A DNA stretch of 64,000 bases from Escarpia spicata (lineage: Eukaryota > Annelida > Polychaeta > Sabellida > Siboglinidae): contig CAXEFP010000001.1 in assembly GCA_963995525.1 (NCBI GenBank), positions 1,702,201 to 1,766,200 of the forward strand, written 5' to 3'. Position numbers and translations under genes: made by a program. Numbering within the stretch: the first letter of the stretch is position 1; each line of letters starts with the position of its first letter. Positions 41,394 through 55,085 of this stretch are shown here, in pieces. The notes below the pieces were generated by a model, which saw only the letters and a list, made by a program, of their open reading frames with translations, was not told where the DNA came from and searched no databases.

Positions 41394-44327
41394 TGTTTGT
41401 CTCGTGAGTACTGAAGGTACTGCTGCTTTAGACATGAAAAATTTTCAAATGGGGATGAGTTTTCACACCTATAACTTACGTAATATGTTCTTGTAACTTA
41501 CGTGACGGGGATAAAACGGTAACATGCATTCCCATTTGGGGTTAATCTAGTTATGTGTGTAGCTTGATATCAATCTAGCCTTCGTGAAGATTTGTAACAT
41601 GCAAAACATCTATTTGGGGTAAGACCACATTAAATATCCTTCCGCCGAAAAAAGTGCATTACAAATACCGTTTTGCTGTGATATGCATTAATTTTTTTCG
41701 AACACTTTCATATGGGATATGTTTGTCTCGTGAGTACTGAAGGTACTGCTGCTTTAGACAAGAAAAAACTTCAAACGGGGATGAGTTTTCACACCTATAA
41801 CTTACGTAATATGTTCTTGTAACTTACGTGACGGGGATCAAACGGTAACATGCATTCCCATTTGGGGTTAAGCTAGTTATGTGTGTAGCTTGATATCAAT
41901 CTACCCTTCGTGAAGATTTGTAACATGCAAAACATCTATTTGGGGTAAGACCACATTAAGGATCCTTCCGCCGAAAAAAGTGCACTACAAATACCGTTTT
42001 GCTGTGATATGCATTAATTTTTTTCGAACACTTTGATATGGGACATGTTTGTCTCGTGAGTACTGAATGTACTGCTGCTTTAGACAAGAAAAAACTTCAA
42101 ATGGGGATGAGTTTTCACACCTATAACTTACGTAATATGTTCTTGTAACTTACGTGACGGGGATAAAACGGTAACATGCATTCCCATTTGGGATTAATCT
42201 AGTTATGTGTGTAGCTTGATATCAATCTAGCCTTCGTGAAGATTTGTAACGTGCAAAACATCTATTTGGGGTAAGACCACATTAAGGATCCTTCCGCCGA
42301 AAAAAGTGCACTACAAATACCGTTTTGCTGTGATATGCATTAATTTTGTTCGAACATTTTGACATGGGACATGTTTGTCTCGTGAGTACTGAATGTACTG
42401 CTGCTTTAGACAAGATAAAACATCAAATGGGGATGAGTTTTCACACCTATAACTTACGTAATATGTTCTTGTAACTTACGTGACGGGGATAAAACGGTAA
42501 CATGCATTCCCATTTGGGGTTAATCTAGTTATGTGTGTAGCTTGATATCAATCTAGCCTTCGTGAAGATTTGTAACATGCAAAACATCTATTTGGGGTAA
42601 GACCACAGTAAGGATCCTTCCGCCGAAAAAAGTGCACTACAAATACCGTTTTGCTGTGATATGCATTAATTTTTTTCGAACATTTTGACATGGGACATGT
42701 TTGTCTCGTGAGTACTGAATGTACTGCTGCTTTAGACAAGATAAAACATCAAATGGGGATGAGTTTTCACACCTATAACTTACGTAATATGTTCTTGTAA
42801 CTTACGTGACGGGGATAAAACGGTAACATGCATTCCCATTTGGGGTTAATCTAGTTATGTGTGTAGCTTGATATCAATCTAGCCTTCGTGAAGATTTGTA
42901 ACGTGCAAAACATCTATTTGGGGTAAGACCACATTAAAGATCCTTCCGCCGAAAAAAGTGCACTACAAATACCGTTTTGCTGTGATATGCATTAATTTTT
43001 TTCGAACACTTTGATATGGGACATGTTTGTCTCGTGAGTACTGAAGGTACTGCTGCTTTAGACATGAAAAATTTTCAAATGGGGATGAGTTTTCACACCT
43101 ATAACTTACGTAATATGTTCTTGTAACTTACGTGACGGGGATAAAACGGTAACATGCATTCCCATTTGGGGTTAATCTAGTTATGTGTGTAGCTTGATAT
43201 CAATCTAGCCTTCGTGAAGATTTGTAACATGCAAAACATCTATTTGGGGTAAGACCACATTAAATATCCTTCCGCCGAAAAAAGTGCATTACAAATACCG
43301 TTTTGCTGTGATATGCATTAATTTTTTTCGAACACTTTGATATGGGACATGTTTGTCTCGTGAGTACTGAAGGTACTGCTGCTTTAGACAAGAAAAAACT
43401 TCAAACGGGGATGAGTTTTCACACCTATAACTTACGTAATATGTTCTTGTAACTTACGTGACGGGGATCAAACGGTAACATGCATTCCCATTTGGGGTTA
43501 AGCTAGTTATGTGTGTAGCTTGATATCAATCTACCCTTCGTGAAGATTTGTAACATGCAAAACATCTATTTGGGGTAAGACCATATTAAGGATCCTTCCG
43601 CCGAAAAAAGTGCACTACAAATACCGTTTTGCTGTAATATGCATTAATTTTTTTCGAACATTTTTACATGGGACATGTTTGTCTCGTGAGTACTGAATGT
43701 ACTGCTGCTTTAGACAAGATAAAACATCAAATGGGGATGAGTTTTCACACCTATAACTTACGTAATATGTTCTTGTAACTTACGTGACGGGGATAAAACG
43801 GTAACATGCATTCCCATTTGGGGTTAATCTAGTTATGTGTGTAGCTTGATATCAATCTAGCCTTCGTGAAGATTTGTAACATGCAAAACATATATTTGGG
43901 GTAAGACCACATTAAATATCCTTCCGCCGAAAAAAGTGCATTACAAATACCGTTTTGCTGTTTTACGCATTACTTTTTTTCGAACACTTTGATATGGGAC
44001 ATGTTTGTCTCGTGAGTACTGAAGGTACTGCTGCTTTAGACAAGATAAAACATCAAATGGGGATGAGTTTTCACACCTATAACTTACCTAATATGTTCTT
44101 GTAACTTACGTGACGGGGATAAAACGGTAACATGCATTCCCATTTGGGGTTAATCTAGTTATGTGTGTAGCTTGATATCAATCTAGCCTTCGTGAAGATT
44201 TGTAACGTGCAAAACATCTATTTTGGGTAAGACCACATTAAAGATCCTTCCGCCGAAAAAAGTGCACTACAAATACCGTTTTGCTGTGATATGCATTAAT
44301 TTTTTTCGAACACTTTGATATGGGACA
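41394..44327 (+). repeat. Domain III unit 5, 9 monomers
   Basis: The order is k-l-m-n-p-k-l'-o'-j' (monomers 128-136). The final i-j pair is missing. l' (43350) carries three linked private changes: CCATATTAAGG, GCTGTAATATG and CATTTTTACATG. o' reads TTTTACGC and j' reads ATTTTGGGT. Confidence 0.88.
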
Positions 44328-46609
44328 TGTTTGTCTCGTGAGTACTGAATGTACTGCTGCTTTAGACAAGAAAAAACTTCAAATGGGGATGAGTTTTCAC
44401 ACCTATAACTTACGTAATATGTTCTTGTAACTTACGTGACGGGGATAAAACGGTAACATGCATTCCCATTTGGGGTTAATCTAGTTATGTGTGTAGCTTG
44501 ATATCAATCTAGCCTTCGTGAAGATTTGTAACATGCAAAACATCTATTTGGGGTAAGACCACATTAAATATCCTTCCGCCGAAAAAAGTGCATTACAAAT
44601 ACCGTTTTGCTGTGATATGCATTAATTTTTTTCGAACACTTTGATATGGGACATGTTTGTCTCGTGAGTACTGAAGGTACTGCTGCTTTAGACAAGAAAA
44701 AACTTCAAACGGGGATGAGTTTTCACACCTATAACTTACGTAATATGTTCTTGTAACTTACGTGACGGGGATCAAACGGTAACATGCATTCCCATTTGGG
44801 GTTAAGCTAGTTATGTGTGTAGCTTGATATCAATCTACCCTTCGTGAAGATTTGTAACATGCAAAACATCTATTTGGGGTAAGACCACATTAAGGATCCT
44901 TCCGCCGAAAAAAGTGCACTACAAATACCGTTTTGCTGTGATATGCATTAATTTTTTTCGAACACTTTGATATGGGACATGTTTGTCTCGTGAGTACTGA
45001 ATGTACTGCTGCTTTAGACAAGAAAAAACTTCAAATGGGGATGAGTTTTCACACCTATAACTTACGTAATATGTTCTTGTAACTTACGTGACGGGGATAA
45101 AACGGTAACATGCATTCCCATTTGGGATTAATCTAGTTATGTGTGTAGCTTGATATCAATCTAGCCTTCGTGAAGATTTGTAACGTGCAAAACATCTATT
45201 TGGGGTAAGACCACATTAAGGATCCTTCCGCCGAAAAAAGTGCACTACAAATACCGTTTTGCTGTGATATGCATTAATTTTGTTCGAACATTTTGACATG
45301 GGACATGTTTGTCTCGTGAGTACTGAATGTACTGCTGCTTTAGACAAGATAAAACATCAAATGGGGATGAGTTTTCACACCTATAACTTACGTAATATGT
45401 TCTTGTAACTTACGTGACGGGGATAAAACGGTAACATGCATTCCCATTTGGGGTTAATCTAGTTATGTGTGTAGCTTGATATCAATCTAGCCTTCGTGAA
45501 GATTTGTAACATGCAAAACATCTATTTGGGGTAAGACCACAGTAAGGATCCTTCCGCCGAAAAAAGTGCACTACAAATACCGTTTTGCTGTGATATGCAT
45601 TAATTTTTTTCGAACATTTTGACATGGGACATGTTTGTCTCGTGAGTACTGAATGTACTGCTGCTTTAGACAAGATAAAACATCAAATGGGGATGAGTTT
45701 TCACACCTATAACTTACGTAATATGTTCTTGTAACTTACGTGACGGGGATAAAACGGTAACATGCATTCCCATTTGGGGTTAATCTAGTTATGTGTGTAG
45801 CTTGATATCAATCTAGCCTTCGTGAAGATTTGTAACGTGCAAAACATCTATTTGGGGTAAGACCACATTAAAGATCCTTCCGCCGAAAAAAGTGCACTAC
45901 AAATACCGTTTTGCTGTGATATGCATTAATTTTTTTCGAACACTTTGATATGGGACATGTTTGTCTCGTGAGTACTGAAGGTACTGCTGCTTTAGACATG
46001 AAAAATTTTCAAATGGGGATGAGTTTTCACACCTATAACTTACGTAATATGTTCTTGTAACTTACGTGACGGGGATAAAACGGTAACATGCATTCCCATT
46101 TGGGGTTAATCTAGTTATGTGTGTAGCTTGATATCAATCTAGCCTTCGTGAAGATTTGTAACATGCAAAACATCTATTTGGGGTAAGACCACATTAAGGA
46201 TCCTTCCGCCGAAAAAAGTGCATTACAAATACCGTTTTGCTGTTTTATGCATTACTTTTTTTCGAACACTTTGATATGGGACATGTTTGTCTCGTGAGTA
46301 CTGAAGGTACTGCTGCTTTAGACAAGATAAAACATCAAATGGGGATGAGTTTTCACACCTATAACTTACCTAATATGTTCTTGTAACTTACGTGACGGGG
46401 ATAAAACGGTAACATGCATTCCCATTTGGGGTTAATCTAGTTATGTGTGTAGCTTGATATCAATCTAGCCTTCGTGAAGATTTGTAACGTGCAAAACATC
46501 TATTTTGGGTAAGACCACATTAAAGATCCTTCCGCCGAAAAAAGTGCACTACAAATACCGTTTTGCTGTGATATGCATTAATTTTTTTCGAACACTTTGA
46601 TATGGGACA
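44328..46609 (+). repeat. Domain III unit 6, 7 monomers with a k/o hybrid
   Basis: The order is k'-l-m-n-p-(k/o)-j' (monomers 137-143). k' keeps the k ending (A206, ATATCC, T266) but starts like m (T23 with GAAAAAACTTC). j' has the ATTTTGGGT change of unit 5, which links the two units by descent. Confidence 0.87.
45958..46283 (+). repeat. Hybrid monomer 142, type k switching to type o
   Basis: It opens with CATGAAAAATTTTC (k) and ends with T266 and TGTTTTATGCATTAC (o), with GGATCC between, which is typical of l. It therefore bridges k, l and o, which are three consecutive monomers in the reference unit, and removes two monomer lengths. Confidence 0.86.
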
Positions 46610-48239
46610 TGTTTGTCTCGTGAGTACTGAATGTACTGCTGCTTTAGACAAGAAAAAACTTCAAATGGGGATGAGTTTTCACACCTATAACTTACGTAAT
46701 ATGTTCTTGTAACTTACGTGACGGGGATAAAACGGTAACATGCATTCCCATTTGGGGTTAATCTAGTTATGTGTGTAGCTTGATATCAATCTAGCCTTCG
46801 TGAAGATTTGTAACATGCAAAACATCTATTTGGGGTAAGACCACATTAAATATCCTTCCGCCGAAAAAAGTGCATTACAAATACCGTTTTGCTGTGATAT
46901 GCATTAATTTTTTTCGAACACTTTGATATGGGACATGTTTGTCTCGTGAGTACTGAAGGTACTGCTGCTTTAGACAAGAAAAAACTTCAAACGGGGATGA
47001 GTTTTCACACCTATAACTTACGTAATATGTTCTTGTAACTTACGTGACGGGGATCAAACGGTAACATGCATTCCCATTTGGGGTTAAGCTAGTTATGTGT
47101 GTAGCTTGATATCAATCTACCCTTCGTGAAGATTTGTAACATGCAAAACATCTATTTGGGGTAAGACCACATTAAGGATCCTTCCGCCGAAAAAAGTGCA
47201 CTACAAATACCGTTTTGCTGTGATATGCATTAATTTTTTTCGAACACTTTGATATGGGACATGTTTGTCTCGTGAGTACTGAATGTACTGCTGCTTTAGA
47301 CAAGAAAAAACTTCAAATGGGGATGAGTTTTCACACCTATAACTTACGTAATATGTTCTTGTAACTTACGTGACGGGGATAAAACGGTAACATGCATTCC
47401 CATTTGGGATTAATCTAGTTATGTGTGTAGCTTGATATCAATCTAGCCTTCGTGAAGATTTGTAACGTGCAAAACATCTATTTGGGGTAAGACCACATTA
47501 AGGATCCTTCCGCCGAAAAAAGTGCACTACAAATACCGTTTTGCTGTGATATGCATTAATTTTGTTCGAACATTTTGACATGGGACATGTTTGTCTCGTG
47601 AGTACTGAATGTACTGCTGCTTTAGACAAGATAAAACATCAAATGGGGATGAGTTTTCACACCTATAACTTACGTAATATGTTCTTGTAACTTACGTGAC
47701 GGGGATAAAACGGTAACATGCATTCCCATTTGGGGTTAATCTAGTTATGTGTGTAGCTTGATATCAATCTAGCCTTCGTGAAGATTTGTAACATGCAAAA
47801 CATCTATTTGGGGTAAGACCACAGTAAGGATCCTTCCGCCGAAAAAAGTGCACTACAAATACCGTTTTGCTGTGATATGCATTAATTTTTTTCGAACATT
47901 TTGACATGGGACATGTTTGTCTCGTGAGTACTGAATGTACTGCTGCTTTAGACAAGATAAAACATCAAATGGGGATGAGTTTTCACACCTATAACTTACG
48001 TAATATGTTCTTGTAACTTACGTGACGGGGATAAAACGGTAACATGCATTCCCATTTGGGGTTAATCTAGTTATGTGTGTAGCTTGATATCAATCTAGCC
48101 TTCGTGAAGATTTGTAACGTGCAAAACATCTATTTGGGGTAAGACCACATTAAAGATCCTTCCGCCGAAAAAAGTGCACTACAAATACCGTTTTGCTGTG
48201 ATATGCATTAATTTTTTTCGAACACTTTGATATGGGACA
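46610..48239 (+). repeat. Domain III unit 7, 5-monomer half unit
   Basis: The order is k'-l-m-n-p (monomers 144-148, 1630 bp). It repeats the first five monomers of unit 6, with no copy of the six-monomer half. Confidence 0.88.
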
Positions 48240-51200
48240 TGTTTGTCTCGTGAGTACTGAAGGTACTGCTGCTTTAGACAAGAAAAAACTTCAAACGGGG
48301 ATGAGTTTTCACACCTATAACTTACGTAATATGTTCTTGTAACTTACGTGACGGGGATCAAACGGTAACATGCATTCCCATTTGGGGTTAAGCTAGTTAT
48401 GTGTGTAGCTTGATATCAATCTACCCTTCGTGAAGATTTGTAACATGCAAAACATCTATTTGGGGTAAGACCACATTAAGGATCCTTCCGCCGAAAAAAG
48501 TGCACTACAAATACCGTTTTGCTGTGATATGCATTAATTTTTTTCGAACACTTTGATATGGGACATGTTTGTCTCGTGAGTACTGAATGTACTGCTGCTT
48601 TAGACAAGAAAAAACTTCAAATGGGGATGAGTTTTCACACCTATAACTTACGTAATATGTTCTTGTAACTTACGTGACGGGGATAAAACGGTAACATGCA
48701 TTCCCATTTGGGATTAATCTAGTTATGTGTGTAGCTTGATATCAATCTAGCCTTCGTGAAGATTTGTAACGTGCAAAACATCTATTTGGGGTAAGACCAC
48801 ATTAAGGATCCTTCCGCCGAAAAAAGTGCACTACAAATACCGTTTTGCTGTGATATGCATTAATTTTGTTCGAACATTTTGACATGGGACATGTTTGTCT
48901 CGTGAGTACTGAATGTACTGCTGCTTTAGACAAGATAAAACATCAAATGGGGATGAGTTTTCACACCTATAACTTACGTAATATGTTCTTGTAACTTACG
49001 TGACGGGGATAAAACGGTAACATGCATTCCCATTTGGGGTTAATCTAGTTATGTGTGTAGCTTGATATCAATCTAGCCTTCGTGAAGATTTGTAACATGC
49101 AAAACATCTATTTGGGGTAAGACCACAGTAAGGATCCTTCCGCCGAAAAAAGTGCACTACAAATACCGTTTTGCTGTGATATGCATTAATTTTTTTCGAA
49201 CATTTTGACATGGGACATGTTTGTCTCGTGAGTACTGAATGTACTGCTGCTTTAGACAAGATAAAACATCAAATGGGGATGAGTTTTCACACCTATAACT
49301 TACGTAATATGTTCTTGTAACTTACGTGACGGGGATAAAACGGTAACATGCATTCCCATTTGGGGTTAATCTAGTTATGTGTGTAGCTTGATATCAATCT
49401 AGCCTTCGTGAAGATTTGTAACGTGCAAAACATCTATTTGGGGTAAGACCACATTAAAGATCCTTCCGCCGAAAAAAGTGCACTACAAATACCGTTTTGC
49501 TGTGATATGCATTAATTTTTTTCGAACACTTTGATATGGGACATGTTTGTCTCGTGAGTACTGAAGGTACTGCTGCTTTAGACATGAAAAATTTTCAAAT
49601 GGGGATGAGTTTTCACACCTATAACTTACGTAATATGTTCTTGTAACTTACGTGACGGGGATAAAACGGTAACATGCATTCCCATTTGGGGTTAATCTAG
49701 TTATGTGTGTAGCTTGATATCAATCTAGCCTTCGTGAAGATTTGTAACATGCAAAACATCTATTTGGGGTAAGACCACATTAAATATCCTTCCGCCGAAA
49801 AAAGTGCATTACAAATACCGTTTTGCTGTGATATGCATTAATTTTTTTCGAACACTTTGATATGGGACATGTTTGTCTCGTGAGTACTGAAGGTACTGCT
49901 GCTTTAGACAAGAAAAAACTTCAAACGGGGATGAGTTTTCACACCTATAACTTACGTAATATGTTCTTGTAACTTACGTGACGGGGATCAAACGGTAACA
50001 TGCATTCCCATTTGGGGTTAAGCTAGTTATGTGTGTAGCTTGATATCAATCTACCCTTCGTGAAGATTTGTAACATGCAAAACATCTATTTGGGGTAAGA
50101 CCATATTAAGGATCCTTCCGCCGAAAAAAGTGCACTACAAATACCGTTTTGCTGTAATATGCATTAATTTTTTTCGAACATTTTTACATGGGACATGTTT
50201 GTCTCGTGAGTACTGAATGTACTGCTGCTTTAGACAAGATAAAACATCAAATGGGGATGAGTTTTCACACCTATAACTTACGTAATATGTTCTTGTAACT
50301 TACGTGACGGGGATAAAACGGTAACATGCATTCCCATTTGGGGTTAATCTAGTTATGTGTGTAGCTTGATATCAATCTAGCCTTCGTGAAGATTTGTAAC
50401 ATGCAAAACATCTATTTGGGGTAAGACCACATTAAATATCCTTCCGCCGAAAAAAGTGCATTACAAATACCGTTTTGCTGTGATATGCATTAATTTTTTT
50501 CGAACACTTTGATATGGGACATGTTTGTCTCGTGAGTACTGAAGGTACTGCTGCTTTAGACAAGAAAAAACTTCAAACGGGGATGAGTTTTCACACCTAT
50601 AACTTACGTAATATGTTCTTGTAACTTACGTGACGGGGATCAAACGGTAACATGCATTCCCATTTGGGGTTAAGCTAGTTATGTGTGTAGCTTGATATCA
50701 ATCTACCCTTCGTGAAGATTTGTAACATGCAAAACATCTATTTGGGGTAAGACCATATTAAGGATCCTTCCGCCGAAAAAAGTGCACTACAAATACCGTT
50801 TTGCTGTAATATGCATTAATTTTTTTCGAACATTTTTACATGGGACATGTTTGTCTCGTGAGTACTGAATGTACTGCTGCTTTAGACAAGATAAAACATC
50901 AAATGGGGATGAGTTTTCACACCTATAACTTACGTAATATGTTCTTGTAACTTACGTGACGGGGATAAAACGGTAACATGCATTCCCATTTGGGGTTAAT
51001 CTAGTTATGTGTGTAGCTTGATATCAATCTAGCCTTCGTGAAGATTTGTAACATGCAAAACATATATTTGGGGTAAGACCACATTAAATATCCTTCCGCC
51101 GAAAAAAGTGCATTACAAATACCGTTTTGCTGTTTTATGCATTACTTTTTTTCGAACACTTTGATATGGGACATGTTTGTCTCGTGAGTACTGAAGGTAC

Positions 51201-51499
51201 TGCTGCTTTAGACAAGATAAAACATCAAATGGGGATGAGTTTTCACACCTATAACTTACCTAATATGTTCTTGTAACTTACGTGACGGGGATAAAACGGT
51301 AACATGCATTCCCATTTGGGGTTAATCTAGTTATGTGTGTAGCTTGATATCAATCTAGCCTTCGTGAAGATTTGTAACGTGCAAAACATCTATTTGGGGT
51401 AAGACCACATTAAAGATCCTTCCGCCGAAAAAAGTGCACTACAAATACCGTTTTGCTGTGATATGCATTAATTTTTTTCGAACACTTTGATATGGGACA
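48240..51499 (+). repeat. Domain III unit 8, 10 monomers with an internal l' duplication
   Basis: The order is l-m-n-p-k-l'-x-l'-o-j (monomers 149-158). The leading k is missing. The l' haplotype of unit 5 appears twice, at 49870 and 50522, separated by monomer x (50196), which starts like o and ends like k. Confidence 0.87.
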
Positions 51500-54433
51500 T
51501 GTTTGTCTCGTGAGTACTGAATGTACTGCTGCTTTAGACAAGAAAAAACTTCAAATGGGGATGAGTTTTCACACCTATAACTTACGTAATATGTTCTTGT
51601 AACTTACGTGACGGGGATAAAACGGTAACATGCATTCCCATTTGGGGTTAATCTAGTTATGTGTGTAGCTTGATATCAATCTAGCCTTCGTGAAGATTTG
51701 TAACATGCAAAACATCTATTTGGGGTAAGACCACATTAAATATCCTTCCGCCGAAAAAAGTGCATTACAAATACCGTTTTGCTGTGATATGCATTAATTT
51801 TTTTCGAACACTTTGATATGGGACATGTTTGTCTCGTGAGTACTGAAGGTACTGCTGCTTTAGACAAGAAAAAACTTCAAACGGGGATGAGTTTTCACAC
51901 CTATAACTTACGTAATATGTTCTTGTAACTTACGTGACGGGGATCAAACGGTAACATGCATTCCCATTTGGGGTTAAGCTAGTTATGTGTGTAGCTTGAT
52001 ATCAATCTACCCTTCGTGAAGATTTGTAACATGCAAAACATCTATTTGGGGTAAGACCACATTAAGGATCCTTCCGCCGAAAAAAGTGCACTACAAATAC
52101 CGTTTTGCTGTGATATGCATTAATTTTTTTCGAACACTTTGATATGGGACATGTTTGTCTCGTGAGTACTGAATGTACTGCTGCTTTAGACAAGAAAAAA
52201 CTTCAAATGGGGATGAGTTTTCACACCTATAACTTACGTAATATGTTCTTGTAACTTACGTGACGGGGATAAAACGGTAACATGCATTCCCATTTGGGAT
52301 TAATCTAGTTATGTGTGTAGCTTGATATCAATCTAGCCTTCGTGAAGATTTGTAACGTGCAAAACATCTATTTGGGGTAAGACCACATTAAGGATCCTTC
52401 CGCCGAAAAAAGTGCACTACAAATACCGTTTTGCTGTGATATGCATTAATTTTGTTCGAACATTTTGACATGGGACATGTTTGTCTCGTGAGTACTGAAT
52501 GTACTGCTGCTTTAGACAAGATAAAACATCAAATGGGGATGAGTTTTCACACCTATAACTTACGTAATATGTTCTTGTAACTTACGTGACGGGGATAAAA
52601 CGGTAACATGCATTCCCATTTGGGGTTAATCTAGTTATGTGTGTAGCTTGATATCAATCTAGCCTTCGTGAAGATTTGTAACATGCAAAACATCTATTTG
52701 GGGTAAGACCACAGTAAGGATCCTTCCGCCGAAAAAAGTGCACTACAAATACCGTTTTGCTGTGATATGCATTAATTTTTTTCGAACATTTTGACATGGG
52801 ACATGTTTGTCTCGTGAGTACTGAATGTACTGCTGCTTTAGACAAGATAAAACATCAAATGGGGATGAGTTTTCACACCTATAACTTACGTAATATGTTC
52901 TTGTAACTTACGTGACGGGGATAAAACGGTAACATGCATTCCCATTTGGGGTTAATCTAGTTATGTGTGTAGCTTGATATCAATCTAGCCTTCGTGAAGA
53001 TTTGTAACGTGCAAAACATCTATTTGGGGTAAGACCACATTAAAGATCCTTCCGCCGAAAAAAGTGCACTACAAATACCGTTTTGCTGTGATATGCATTA
53101 ATTTTTTTCGAACACTTTGATATGGGACATGTTTGTCTCGTGAGTACTGAAGGTACTGCTGCTTTAGACATGAAAAATTTTCAAATGGGGATGAGTTTTC
53201 ACACCTATAACTTACGTAATATGTTCTTGTAACTTACGTGACGGGGATAAAACGGTAACATGCATTCCCATTTGGGGTTAATCTAGTTATGTGTGTAGCT
53301 TGATATCAATCTAGCCTTCGTGAAGATTTGTAACATGCAAAACATCTATTTGGGGTAAGACCACATTAAATATCCTTCCGCCGAAAAAAGTGCATTACAA
53401 ATACCGTTTTGCTGTGATATGCATTAATTTTTTTCGAACACTTTGATATGGGACATGTTTGTCTCGTGAGTACTGAAGGTACTGCTGCTTTAGACAAGAA
53501 AAAACTTCAAACGGGGATGAGTTTTCACACCTATAACTTACGTAATATGTTCTTGTAACTTACGTGACGGGGATCAAACGGTAACATGCATTCCCATTTG
53601 GGGTTAAGCTAGTTATGTGTGTAGCTTGATATCAATCTACCCTTCGTGAAGATTTGTAACATGCAAAACATCTATTTGGGGTAAGACCATATTAAGGATC
53701 CTTCCGCCGAAAAAAGTGCACTACAAATACCGTTTTGCTGTGATATGCATTAATTTTTTTCGAACATTTGGACATGGGACATGTTTGTCTCGTGAGTACT
53801 GAATGTACTGCTGCTTTAGACAAGATAAAACATCAAATGGGGATGAGTTTTCACACCTATAACTTACGTAATATGTTCTTGTAACTTACGTGACGGGGAT
53901 AAAACGGTAACATGCATTCCCATTTGGGGTTAATCTAGTTATGTGTGTAGCTTGATATCAATCTAGCCTTCGTGAAGATTTGTAACATGCAAAACATATA
54001 TTTGGGGTAAGACCACATTAAATATCCTTCCGCCGAAAAAAGTGCATTACAAATACCGTTTTGCTGTTTTATGCATTACTTTTTTTCGAACACTTTGATA
54101 TGGGACATGTTTGTCTCGTGAGTACTGAAGGTACTGCTGCTTTAGACAAGATAAAACATCAAATGGGGATGAGTTTTCACACCTATAACTTACCTAATAT
54201 GTTCTTGTAACTTACGTGACGGGGATAAAACGGTAACATGCATTCCCATTTGGGGTTAATCTAGTTATGTGTGTAGCTTGATATCAATCTAGCCTTCGTG
54301 AAGATTTGTAACGTGCAAAACATCTATTTGGGGTAAGACCACATTAAAGATCCTTCCGCCGAAAAAAGTGCACTACAAATACCGTTTTGCTGTGATATGC
54401 ATTAATTTTTTTCGAACACTTTGATATGGGACA
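51500..54433 (+). repeat. Domain III unit 9, 9 monomers
   Basis: The order is k'-l-m-n-p-k-l''-o-j (monomers 159-167), the same as unit 5 apart from private changes. l'' (53456) has CCATATTAAGG but not the other two l' changes, and reads CATTTGGACATG. Confidence 0.88.
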
Positions 54434-55085
54434 TGTTTGTCTCGTGAGTACTGAATGTACTGCTGCTTTAGACAAGAAAAAACTTCAAATGGGGATGAGT
54501 TTTCACACCTATAACTTACGTAATATGTTCTTGTAACTTACGTGACGGGGATAAAACGGTAACATGCATTCCCATTTGGGATTAATCTAGTTATGTGTGT
54601 AGCTTGATATCAATCTAGCCTTCGTGAAGATTTGTAACGTGCAAAACATCTATTTGGGGTAAGACCACATTAAGGATCCTTCCGCCGAAAAAAGTGCACT
54701 ACAAATACCGTTTTGCTGTGATATGCATTACTTTTTTTCGAACATTTTGACATGGGACATGTTTGTCTCGTGAGTACTAAATGTACTGCTGCTTTAGACA
54801 AGATAAAACATCAAATGGGGATGAGTTTTCACACCTATAACTTACGTAATATGTTCTTGTAACTTACGTGACGGGGATAAAACGGTAACATGCATTCCCA
54901 TTTGGGGTTAATCTAGTTATGTGTGTAGCTTGATATCAATCTAGCCTTCGTGAAGATTTGTAACATGCAAAACATCTATTTGGGGTAAGACCACAGTAAG
55001 GATCCTTCCGCCGAAAAAAGTGCACTACAAATACCGTTTTGCTGTGATATGCATTAATTTTTTTCGAACATTTTGACATGGAACA
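54434..55085 (+). repeat. Domain III terminal remnant m'-n
   Basis: Monomers 168-169 are the last in domain III order. m' has GGGATTAATC but ends CATTACTTTT, a change typical of o. n has GTACTAAATG and CAGTAAGG. Type g follows at once. Confidence 0.82.

Larger units (their letters stand above)
28682..55085 (+). repeat. Domain III: 11-monomer HOR k-l-m-n-p-k-l-o-j-i-j (monomers 89-169)
   Basis: Markers: k has CATGAAAAATTTTC at 40-53. l has C57 (CAAACGGGG), ATCAAAC and TTAAGCTAG. m has GGGATTAATC and usually ATTTTGTTCG. n has CAGTAAGG instead of CATTAAGG. p has T23, G206, AGATCC. o has TGTTTTATGCATTAC. j has C87, G206, AGATCC. i has T23, A217, ATATCC and usually GAGGTTTC. The full order is seen at 31942-35527, and the other units are shortened or extended versions. 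The o marker recurs at 30921, 34507, 36462, 40047, 43959, 46241, 51131 and 54065, spaced 11, 6, 11, 12, 7, 15 and 9 monomers. Confidence 0.9.
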
